Positions 57,519 through 64,000 of a DNA stretch of 64,000 nucleotides are shown here, piece after piece. Both the position numbers and the translations under genes were made by a program. Under the pieces are notes generated by a model that searched no databases, was not told where the DNA came from, and worked only from the letters and a program-made list of their open reading frames with translations. Where the stretch lies: the NCBI GenBank assembly GCA_910588845.1, contig CAJURU010000012.1, positions 15,657 to 79,656 on the forward strand. Direction: 5' to 3'. Origin of the DNA: an uncultured Lachnospiraceae bacterium (GTDB lineage: Bacteria; Bacillota; Clostridia; Lachnospirales; Lachnospiraceae). How positions within the stretch are numbered: position 1 is the first letter of the stretch; the number at the start of each line of letters is the position of its first letter.

Positions 57519-58667
57519 ATGAGTTACGTAGGAGAAACTTTATCAAACCTCCTGCATCAGACAGCATTTTTCAACCTGACCTGGGGTAACTATGTGATGA
57601 TATTGGTTGCATTCATATTCCTTTTCCTGGCAATCAAAAAAGGATTTGAGCCCCTGTTACTGGTTCCGATTGCGTTTGGTATGCTGCTGGTTAATATCTA
57701 TCCCGATATTATTGCTTCACCGGAAGAGACCAGCAATGGCGTAGGTGGTTTACTTTATTATTTCTATTCTCTGGATGAATGGTCTATCCTCCCATCTTTG
57801 ATCTTCATGGGTGTAGGGGCGATGACAGACTTTGGTCCTCTGATTGCGAATCCCATCAGTTTCCTGTTGGGTGCGGCAGCACAGTTTGGTATTTTTGGCG
57901 CATATTTCCTGGCAATTTTGCTTGGCTTTAACGATAAGGCAGCGGCAGCCGTTTCCATTATCGGAGGAGCGGACGGTCCTACTTCCATTTTCCTTGCAGG
58001 TAAGTTGGGGCAGACCGGCCTGATGGGGCCGATTGCGGTGGCGGCATATTCCTATATGGCGTTAGTACCGATTATCCAGCCGCCAATTATGAAGCTCTTC
58101 ACTTCTAAGAAAGAGCGTGCAATCAAGATGGAGAATTTACGTCCGGTATCAAAGCTGGAGAAGATTTTATTCCCTATCGTAGTTACTTCAGTCGTATGTA
58201 TTATCTTGCCGACAACAGCACCGTTGGTAGGTATGCTGATGCTTGGGAACCTGTTCCGCGAATCCGGCGTGGTACGTCAGTTGTCAGAGACAGCTTCCAA
58301 TGCAATGATGTACATCGTAGTTATCCTGCTGGGAACTTCTGTAGGTGCAACGACCAGCGCGGAAGCATTCTTGAACATTACGACTTTGAAGATCGTATTC
58401 CTTGGATTGGTTGCGTTTATGTTCGGTACAGCGGCAGGAACATTGTTTGGTAAGCTGCTTTGCAAACTTACCGGAGGCAAGATTAACCCGCTGATTGGTT
58501 CTGCGGGCGTGTCCGCGGTGCCGATGGCAGCGCGTGTGTCCCAGAAGGTGGGAGCGGAAGAAGATCCTACCAACTTCTTGCTGATGCATGCGATGGGCCC
58601 CAATGTTGCAGGCGTTATCGGTACAGCCGTAGCAGCAGGTGTGTTTATGGCGATATTTGGTATATAG
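57519..58667 (+). CDS. oadB: Sodium-translocating decarboxylase beta subunit
   Basis: A 382-residue, about 10-helix membrane protein that decarboxylates carboxybiotin and pumps two Na+ out. Hallmarks are GGLLYYFYSLDEWSILPSLIFMGVGAMTDFGP, the NDKAAAAVSIIGGADGPTSIF region with the essential Asp, and GSAGVSAVPMAARVSQ with GPNVAGVIGTAVAAG near the end. This subunit is shared by oxaloacetate, methylmalonyl-CoA and malonyl/glutaconyl-CoA decarboxylases. Start follows TTGGAGG. Confidence 0.95.
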   Translation: MSYVGETLSNLLHQTAFFNLTWGNYVMILVAFIFLFLAIKKGFEPLLLVPIAFGMLLVNIYPDIIASPEETSNGVGGLLYYFYSLDEWSILPSLIFMGVGAMTDFGPLIANPISFLLGAAAQFGIFGAYFLAILLGFNDKAAAAVSIIGGADGPTSIFLAGKLGQTGLMGPIAVAAYSYMALVPIIQPPIMKLFTSKKERAIKMENLRPVSKLEKILFPIVVTSVVCIILPTTAPLVGMLMLGNLFRESGVVRQLSETASNAMMYIVVILLGTSVGATTSAEAFLNITTLKIVFLGLVAFMFGTAAGTLFGKLLCKLTGGKINPLIGSAGVSAVPMAARVSQKVGAEEDPTNFLLMHAMGPNVAGVIGTAVAAGVFMAIFGI

Positions 58668-58680
58668 AATGGAGGAAATC

Positions 58681-60099
58681 ATGGCTGAAAAGAAGAGAAA
58701 ACCCGTTAAAATTACGGAGACCATATTACGTGATGCGCATCAGTCTCTGATTGCTACCCGTATGACAACAGAGCAGATGCTGCCTATTATTGATAAAATG
58801 GACAAAGTCGGCTACAATGCCGTTGAGTGCTGGGGTGGCGCGACATTTGACGCATCTTTGCGCTTCCTGAAGGAAGATCCATGGGAGCGTTTGAGGAAAC
58901 TGAAAGCAGGATTCAAGAATACAAAATTACAGATGTTGTTCCGCGGACAGAATATCTTAGGTTACCGTCCATATGCGGATGACGTGGTAGAGTATTTTGT
59001 ACAGAAGTCCATTGCCAACGGAATTGATATTATCCGTATTTTTGACTGCCTGAATGATTTGCGTAACCTTCAGACGGCAGTTACCGCTACCAATAAAGAA
59101 AATGGTCATGCGCAGGTTGCGCTTTCCTATACGTTAGGTGATGCTTACACCTTGCAGTATTGGACGGATATGGCTAAGAAGATTGAGGAGATGGGCGCTA
59201 ATTCCATCTGTATCAAAGATATGGCGGGTCTTTTGACGCCTTACAAGGCGGAGGAACTTGTGAAATCCTTAAAGAAAGCAACAAAGCTTCCGATTGAGTT
59301 ACATACTCATTATACTTCTGGCGTGGCTTCCATGACTTATCTGAAAGCAGTGGAGGCAGGCTGTGATATCATTGACACGGCTATGTCGCCCTTTGCGCTG
59401 GGTACCAGCCAGCCGGCAACGGAAGTTATGGCCGAGGCATTCCGCGGAACCGAGATGGATCCGGGATTTGACCAGATGCTGTTGAAGGAGATCGCAGATT
59501 ACTTCCGTCCAATGAGAGAAGAGGCGCTGAAGAGCGGGCTGATGAATCCCAAGGTATTGGGTGTGGATATTCAGACATTGCTTTACCAGGTGCCGGGCGG
59601 TATGTTGAGCAACATGGTATCTCAGTTAAAAGAGCAGAATGCAGAAGACAAGTATATGGACGTGCTCGAAGAGATTCCGCGTGTGCGTAAAGACCTGGGC
59701 GAGCCGCCTCTTGTTACACCATCTTCCCAGATTGTCGGCACACAGGCTGTGTTCAACGTATTGATGGGCGAGCGTTACAAGGTTGCTACCAAGGAGACCA
59801 AGGATGTATTGCTTGGAAAATATGGACAGACTGTCAAGCCGTTCGACAAAGGAGTTATCGACAAGGTATTAGGCGACGAGAAGAAGAATGCCATTACCTG
59901 TCGTTATGCAGACCTCTTAGAGCCGGAGCTTCATAAGATTGAGGCTGAGATGAAACAGTGGAAGCAGCAGGATGAGGATGTTCTCTCTTACGCACTGTTC
60001 CCGCAGGTTGCAACAGAGTTCTTCAAATACAGGGAGGCACAGCAGACGAAGGTAGACGCTTCGGTTGCCGACACTAAGAACGGAGCATATCCGGTTTAG
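58681..60099 (+). CDS. Oxaloacetate decarboxylase alpha / transcarboxylase 5S-type subunit
   Basis: A 472-residue carboxyltransferase of the OadA/pyruvate carboxylase C-terminal type: metal-site and substrate motifs TILRDAHQSLIATRM, IFDCLNDLRNL, CIKDMAGLLTP and ELHTHYTSGVASMTYLK (HxH metal ligands). It ends before a biotinyl domain, so biotin is on the separate carrier, as in the 5S subunit of propionibacterial transcarboxylase. It acts on oxaloacetate/pyruvate. ATG 58681 follows TGGAGGAAATC. Last gene of the operon. Confidence 0.93.
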   Translation: MAEKKRKPVKITETILRDAHQSLIATRMTTEQMLPIIDKMDKVGYNAVECWGGATFDASLRFLKEDPWERLRKLKAGFKNTKLQMLFRGQNILGYRPYADDVVEYFVQKSIANGIDIIRIFDCLNDLRNLQTAVTATNKENGHAQVALSYTLGDAYTLQYWTDMAKKIEEMGANSICIKDMAGLLTPYKAEELVKSLKKATKLPIELHTHYTSGVASMTYLKAVEAGCDIIDTAMSPFALGTSQPATEVMAEAFRGTEMDPGFDQMLLKEIADYFRPMREEALKSGLMNPKVLGVDIQTLLYQVPGGMLSNMVSQLKEQNAEDKYMDVLEEIPRVRKDLGEPPLVTPSSQIVGTQAVFNVLMGERYKVATKETKDVLLGKYGQTVKPFDKGVIDKVLGDEKKNAITCRYADLLEPELHKIEAEMKQWKQQDEDVLSYALFPQVATEFFKYREAQQTKVDASVADTKNGAYPV

Positions 60100-60108
60100 T
60101 TATTTTTT

Positions 60109-60139
60109 CTCCCGGGAAAAAGCGTTGCATTTCCGGGAG
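60109..60139 (+). other. Hairpin after the decarboxylase operon
   Basis: CTCCCGG-g-AAA pairs with TTTCCGGGAG around AAGCGTTGCA, 10 bp after the stop codon. No T tract follows; it may protect the mRNA 3' end ahead of the true terminator at 60192. Confidence 0.45.
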
Positions 60140-60191
60140 ATTTAGAAGCAGGGTGTCCCTGTGGGTTCCCCCGCTTTGATTTAGAAAAGAG

Positions 60192-60225
60192 AAGATACTG
60201 TTCCTTTGAGCAGTATCTTTTTCTT
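60192..60225 (+). terminator. Terminator of the decarboxylase operon
   Basis: A 9-bp stem, AAGATACTG with CAGTATCTT, loop of 10 nt, followed by TTTTCTT. It stands 92 bp after the last gene and before the regulator. Confidence 0.85.
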
Positions 60226-60263
60226 AATATCAGAGGAAAATACCCTTTGTTTTTTCTGATATT
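60226..60263. promoter_or_regulatory. Inverted repeat upstream of the MurR/RpiR gene (candidate operator)
   Basis: AATATCAGA (60226-60234) and TCTGATATT (60255-60263) are perfect inverted 9-mers, 50 bp before the regulator start. Autoregulation through such a site is common for RpiR-type regulators. A role as a second transcript hairpin is possible. Confidence 0.35.
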
Positions 60264-60313
60264 TAGAAAAATATGCGCACTCGTGCGATCTGTATTGAGG
60301 AGAGAGATGAGAT

Positions 60314-61252
60314 ATGGCCAGCAGCAACGAATTGATGAACCGGATCAACGAACGATACAGCGCTTTGAGCAAAGGACAGAAGATGATTGCAGCCTATATC
60401 ACGGATTATTACGACAAGGCGGTATTCCTGACGGCGGCCAAGCTGGGGGAAGAGGTGGGCGTCAGCGAATCTACGGTCGTCCGTTTTGCCATGCAGCTGG
60501 GTTACAAAGGATATCCGCAGTTTCAGCAGGCATTGGCAGAGCTGGTACGTGTGAAACTTGATTCGGTACAGCAGATGGAGAATGTATACGGAAGGATTTC
60601 ACAGTCTGAAATCCTGACAACGGTGTTGACATCGGACGCGAAACGCATTCAGGAAACGTTGGAAATGATAGATGAGCATGCATTTGATATGGCGGTAGAC
60701 GCAATGCTGAAAGCGAAACATATCTATGTAATTGGTATCAGAAGTTGCGCGCCTTTGGCTGAATTTCTGGTTTTTTACCTGAATATGATGTTTGATAATG
60801 TGAGGCTTGTGCACACCAATAGTTCCAGCGAATTGTTTGAACAGATGATGTATATAGGCAGAGATGATGTGATTATTGGAATTAGTTTTCCAAGGTATTC
60901 TATGCGTGTGCTAAAGGCCATGGAATTTGCCAATAACCGCAATGCCCGGGTCATTACGCTCACAGACAGCGTGCATTCCCCGATGAATCTGTATTCCTCC
61001 TGCAATCTTGTTGCGCAGAGCGATATGTCGTCCATCGTGGATTCTCTGGCAGCGCCTTTGAGCGTTATCAATGCGCTGATTATGGCAATCTGTATGAAGC
61101 GGCAGAAAAAAGTAGTGCGAAATTTGGAAATGATAGAGCAGCTCTGGGAGGAATATCAAGTCTACAGCAGCGACGAGATTGATTATATAGGGGATTCTGT
61201 GCGCATGGAATATGCGCAGAATAAGACAGGAAGAGAAGCAGAGTATGAGTAA
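60314..61252 (+). CDS. MurR/RpiR family transcriptional regulator
   Basis: A 312-residue regulator with an N-terminal HTH_6 domain (1-75, ESTVVRFAMQLGYKGYPQFQ) and a C-terminal SIS domain (about 120-250, KHIYVIGIRSCAPLAEF, DDVIIGISFPRYS) that would bind a phosphosugar or related ligand. The target is unknown; neighbours are a flavoprotein and cmk rather than sugar genes. It overlaps the next gene by 8 bp. A GGAGAGAGATGAGAT tract precedes ATG 60314. Confidence 0.9.
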   Translation: MASSNELMNRINERYSALSKGQKMIAAYITDYYDKAVFLTAAKLGEEVGVSESTVVRFAMQLGYKGYPQFQQALAELVRVKLDSVQQMENVYGRISQSEILTTVLTSDAKRIQETLEMIDEHAFDMAVDAMLKAKHIYVIGIRSCAPLAEFLVFYLNMMFDNVRLVHTNSSSELFEQMMYIGRDDVIIGISFPRYSMRVLKAMEFANNRNARVITLTDSVHSPMNLYSSCNLVAQSDMSSIVDSLAAPLSVINALIMAICMKRQKKVVRNLEMIEQLWEEYQVYSSDEIDYIGDSVRMEYAQNKTGREAEYE

Positions 61253-62480
61253 AGTAATTGTAATTGGCGGCGGCGCAGCAGGCATGATGGCGGCCATACG
61301 CGCCGCAGAAAATGGGCATCAGGTGACACTCTTAGAGCAGAATGAAAAGCTGGGTAAGAAACTTTACATTACCGGTAAGGGTAGGTGTAATATCACCAAT
61401 GACTGTGAGACGGAACATCTGCTGAAAAATGTCATTCGCAACAGTCGATTCCTCTACAGCGCGTTTTATTGTTTTGACAGCCAGCGAGTGATGGCGTTTT
61501 TTGAATCGCATGGGCTTACGATCAAAACAGAGCGCGGCGGGCGTGTATTTCCGCAGTCAGACCACTCATCCGATGTTATCCGCACTTTGCAGAAAACATT
61601 GCAGCAAGAGCAAGTCAAGGTACAGCTCCACGCCAAAGTTGCCGATATTCTGACTGTGGGCAGTGACAGCAGGAATGTAACAGGCGTTCGTCTTGCAGAC
61701 GGAACGGTTTTCCGCGCGGAAAACGTTGTACTTGCCACAGGCGGCTGTTCCTATGTGTCTACCGGCTCTACCGGGGACGGTTATGGTTTTGCAGAAAGGC
61801 TGGGGCATACAGTGACGGAGCGCAGGCCATCTTTAGTGCCGTTTGAGACGGTGGAGAGTTGGGTGAAGGAGTTGCAGGGGTTGTCGCTTAAGAATGTTAC
61901 GGTAAGCATCCGCAAGGACAGAAAGCTTCTGTTTGAAGAGTTTGGCGAAATGTTGTTCACACATTACGGCGTCAGCGGGCCGCTGTTAATCAGCGCCAGC
62001 AGCATTGTCAATGATTATATGGAGCACATGCCGCTTATGATGGAAATAGATTTAAAACCCGCTCTGACGGAAGAACAGCTGGACAAGCGTGTTCTGCGGG
62101 ATTTTGAGGAGAATCAGAAGCGGCAGTTTAAAAATGCTCTCTCTAAATTGTTCCCTGCTAAGTTGATTCCGGTTATCATTAATGTAAGCGGCATCCATGC
62201 GGAGACGAAAGTAAATATGATTACCAAGAGGGAACGATTGGATTTTATACATCTGATCAAGCATTTTCCTTTGACCTTGCAGCGTTTCCGGGATTTTAAT
62301 GAGGCAATTATTACCCGGGGAGGCGTCTGTACAAGAGAGGTCAATCCGTCTACGATGGAGTCCAAGCTGGTGTCTGGATTATATTTTGCCGGAGAAGTGC
62401 TTGATCTGGACGCTTTGACCGGAGGGTTTAATTTACAGATTGCCTGGTCTACCGGTTATCTTGCCGGAGACAGTATATAA
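61245..62480 (+). CDS. BaiN/HI0933-like flavoprotein (NAD(P)/FAD-dependent oxidoreductase)
   Basis: A 411-residue flavoprotein. The FAD-binding dinucleotide motif VIVIGGGAAGMMAAIRAAENG is at 4-24, followed by GKKLYITGKGRCNITND and the C-terminal LYFAGEVLDLDALTGGFNLQIAWSTG signature of the HI0933/YhiN/BaiN family. BaiN has been linked to bile-acid reduction in gut Clostridia, but most members have no assigned substrate. ATG 61245 is preferred; it overlaps the regulator by 8 bp. cmk follows 21 bp downstream. Confidence 0.9.
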   Translation: MSKVIVIGGGAAGMMAAIRAAENGHQVTLLEQNEKLGKKLYITGKGRCNITNDCETEHLLKNVIRNSRFLYSAFYCFDSQRVMAFFESHGLTIKTERGGRVFPQSDHSSDVIRTLQKTLQQEQVKVQLHAKVADILTVGSDSRNVTGVRLADGTVFRAENVVLATGGCSYVSTGSTGDGYGFAERLGHTVTERRPSLVPFETVESWVKELQGLSLKNVTVSIRKDRKLLFEEFGEMLFTHYGVSGPLLISASSIVNDYMEHMPLMMEIDLKPALTEEQLDKRVLRDFEENQKRQFKNALSKLFPAKLIPVIINVSGIHAETKVNMITKRERLDFIHLIKHFPLTLQRFRDFNEAIITRGGVCTREVNPSTMESKLVSGLYFAGEVLDLDALTGGFNLQIAWSTGYLAGDSI

Positions 62481-62501
62481 AATAGAAATGGAGGAAGCCA
62501 G

Positions 62502-63170
62502 ATGGCATTTAATATCGCGATTGACGGCCCGGCGGGAGCTGGGAAGAGCACAATTGCCAAAAGGGTGGCAAAAGAGCTGTCTTATATCTATGTAGATACC
62601 GGTGCAATGTACCGCGCAATGGCCTTGTATTTTCTGCGTGCGGGCATAGCGGCTGATGATGAGGCGGCAATTACAGAATCGTGCGAACAGATTACTGTGA
62701 ACCTTTCCAATGAGCATGGGGAACAGCAGGTATTTTTGAATGGAGAGAATGTAAATGGATTTATTCGCACGGAGGAAGTGGGAAAGATGACGTCCGCAGT
62801 CAGCGTATATGCCCCGGTGAGGGAGAAATTAACACAGCTCCAGCGCGAGATGGCACAGACCACAGATTTAATTATGGATGGTCGGGATATAGGCACTTGC
62901 GTGCTGCCGGACGCACAGGTGAAAATTTATCTGACAGCGAGTGTAGAGACACGCGGAAAGCGGAGATTCCTGGAATTGCAGGAGAAGGGTGCAGAATGCA
63001 GTCTTGAGGAAATCTGTGAGGATATTGAAAAACGCGATTATCGTGATATGACGCGCGAGATTTCTCCCTTGAAGCAGGCAGAGGACGCGATTTTGGTGGA
63101 CAGTTCCGAGATGTCAATTGAAGAAGTTGTGGCGAAGATTTTAGAGATTGTCAGGGATACGAAGATATGA
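62502..63170 (+). CDS. cmk: Cytidylate kinase
   Basis: Phosphorylates CMP/dCMP with ATP. The 222-residue product has the P-loop IDGPAGAGKST at 6-16, VDTGAMYRAMAL, LIMDGRDIGTCVLPDA and RDYRDMTREISPL. Start after AATGGAGGAAGCCAG. It overlaps ispH by 4 bp, the conserved Clostridia pair. Confidence 0.96.
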   Translation: MAFNIAIDGPAGAGKSTIAKRVAKELSYIYVDTGAMYRAMALYFLRAGIAADDEAAITESCEQITVNLSNEHGEQQVFLNGENVNGFIRTEEVGKMTSAVSVYAPVREKLTQLQREMAQTTDLIMDGRDIGTCVLPDAQVKIYLTASVETRGKRRFLELQEKGAECSLEEICEDIEKRDYRDMTREISPLKQAEDAILVDSSEMSIEEVVAKILEIVRDTKI

Positions 63171-64000
63171 AAGTGATTTTGGCGAAAAGCGCGGGGTTCT
63201 GCTTTGGCGTCAGGCGTGCCGTAGACACGGTTTATGAGCAGGTGGAGCGCAGGAACGGAAAGATCTATACGTTTGGCCCCATTATACACAACGAGGAAGT
63301 TGTGGCGGATTTGGAGGAAAAAGGCGTTTGCGTGGTGGAGACGATCCAGGAGCTTAAAAAGTGCCGGGATGGCACGGTCATTATCCGTTCCCACGGCGTG
63401 GGGAAGTCTGTTTATGAGCTGCTTGAGGCAGAGAATATCCCATATGTGGACGCTACCTGCCCCTTTGTACAGAAAATACACCGGATTGTGGAGCAGTACA
63501 GCCGTGAGGGATGCCATGTGTTAATTATTGGCAACGAAAATCATCCTGAGGTTGAGGGTATCAAGGGTTGGAGCGCCAATACTGCGGAAACAAGCGTAAT
63601 TTCAACGGTTGAAGAGGCAGACGAATTTGCACTGGAGACTGGAAAAAAGGTCTGTATTGTCTCGCAGACGACATTTAACAACAAGAAATTTCAAGAACTA
63701 GTTGAAATTATTTCAAAAAAAGGTTATGATATAATTGTTTTAAATACGATTTGCAATGCGACCCAGGAGAGGCAGACTGAGGCGAAGGCAATTGCCGCCG
63801 AAGTGGAAGCCATGATTGTGGTCGGTGGGAAGAATAGTTCCAATACGCAAAAGTTATTTGAAATATGTAAAAAAGAATGTGAAAATACTTGCTATATACA
63901 GACACTCAAGGATTTGGACTTGTCTAAATTACGGTTCATTAATAGCGTAGGTATTACCGCAGGGGCTTCTACCCCAAACAAAATTATTGAGGAGGTTCAA
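63167..64000 (+). CDS. ispH: 4-hydroxy-3-methylbut-2-enyl diphosphate reductase (runs off the window)
   Basis: The last step of the MEP isoprenoid pathway, making IPP and DMAPP. 278 codons are visible, with the three [4Fe-4S] cysteines in AGFCFGVRRAV, DATCPFVQ and TICNATQER, and with the end motif GITAGASTPNKIIEE. That motif marks the end of the IspH domain, yet no stop codon is reached at base 64000. In many Clostridia IspH is fused to S1 domains (RpsA-like), which would fit but lies outside. ATGA overlap with cmk. Confidence 0.95.
   Translation, partial: MKVILAKSAGFCFGVRRAVDTVYEQVERRNGKIYTFGPIIHNEEVVADLEEKGVCVVETIQELKKCRDGTVIIRSHGVGKSVYELLEAENIPYVDATCPFVQKIHRIVEQYSREGCHVLIIGNENHPEVEGIKGWSANTAETSVISTVEEADEFALETGKKVCIVSQTTFNNKKFQELVEIISKKGYDIIVLNTICNATQERQTEAKAIAAEVEAMIVVGGKNSSNTQKLFEICKKECENTCYIQTLKDLDLSKLRFINSVGITAGASTPNKIIEEVQ

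Overview
The window is bacterial chromosome of moderate G+C. Gene content and order (infC-rpmI-rplT; rimP-nusA-rnpM-L7Ae-infB-rbfA-nrnA-truB-ribF; rpsO-pnp; scpA-scpB; cmk-ispH), strong AGGAGG-type ribosome binding sites, fhs/folD, a biotin-dependent Na+ decarboxylase and secreted Ig-like/CAP/transglutaminase proteins all suggest an anaerobic Clostridia member, most likely Lachnospiraceae. The species cannot be named from the sequence. Most of the window is ordinary vertically inherited core.

Layout. 0-12 kb: one-carbon folate genes (fhs, folD), a zinc-ribbon/TPR envelope protein, pheA, a DUF815-type AAA+ ATPase, polyphosphate genes (ppx-like, ppk1), a Cof-type HAD phosphatase and a convergent PHP phosphoesterase. 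12-15.5 kb: a secreted CAP protein and a convergent Big_2 surface protein sharing one terminator. 15.6-29.3 kb: translation and ribosome-maturation operons with several RNA leaders (infC attenuator and ATT start, rimP hairpin, rpsO leader), tRNA-Glu(CTC), a Na/Pi transporter and an NlpC/P60 hydrolase. 29.3-34 kb: pnp, an S8 peptidase, cardiolipin synthase.

Main discovery, 34.1-48.4 kb: one dacF-type D-Ala-D-Ala carboxypeptidase gene (minus strand) is split in two. The C-terminal half (with the KTG motif) lies at 34107-34898 and the N-terminal half (with SxxK and SxN) at 47982-48440. Between them is a 13,083-bp segment bounded by a shared CACA. A large serine recombinase gene ends 59 bp from the right boundary. 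Joining the halves at CACA restores, in frame, an uninterrupted protein of about 416 residues that reads through the family motif SANDACVAMAE. The segment is therefore a site-specifically integrated, potentially excisable element. Its cargo is an aromatic 2-oxoacid:ferredoxin oxidoreductase (iorAB), a phenylacetate-CoA ligase, a second acyl-CoA synthetase, a LytTR/GHKL two-component system with a secreted beta-propeller-like protein, and a secreted transglutaminase. A 44-residue protein precedes the recombinase and is a candidate directionality factor. The arrangement resembles skin-type gene-interrupting elements of Firmicutes: excision would gain DacF and lose the aromatic-acid module.

48.5-64 kb: a metallophosphoesterase, a two-gene AmmeMemoRadiSam locus, scpAB, an intact second DacF-like carboxypeptidase, a hybrid transcarboxylase/Na+-pump decarboxylase operon (12S-like, lipoprotein gamma, biotin carrier, beta, 5S-like) containing a small inverted-repeat-bounded element, a MurR/RpiR regulator, a BaiN-like flavoprotein, cmk, and ispH running off the end.
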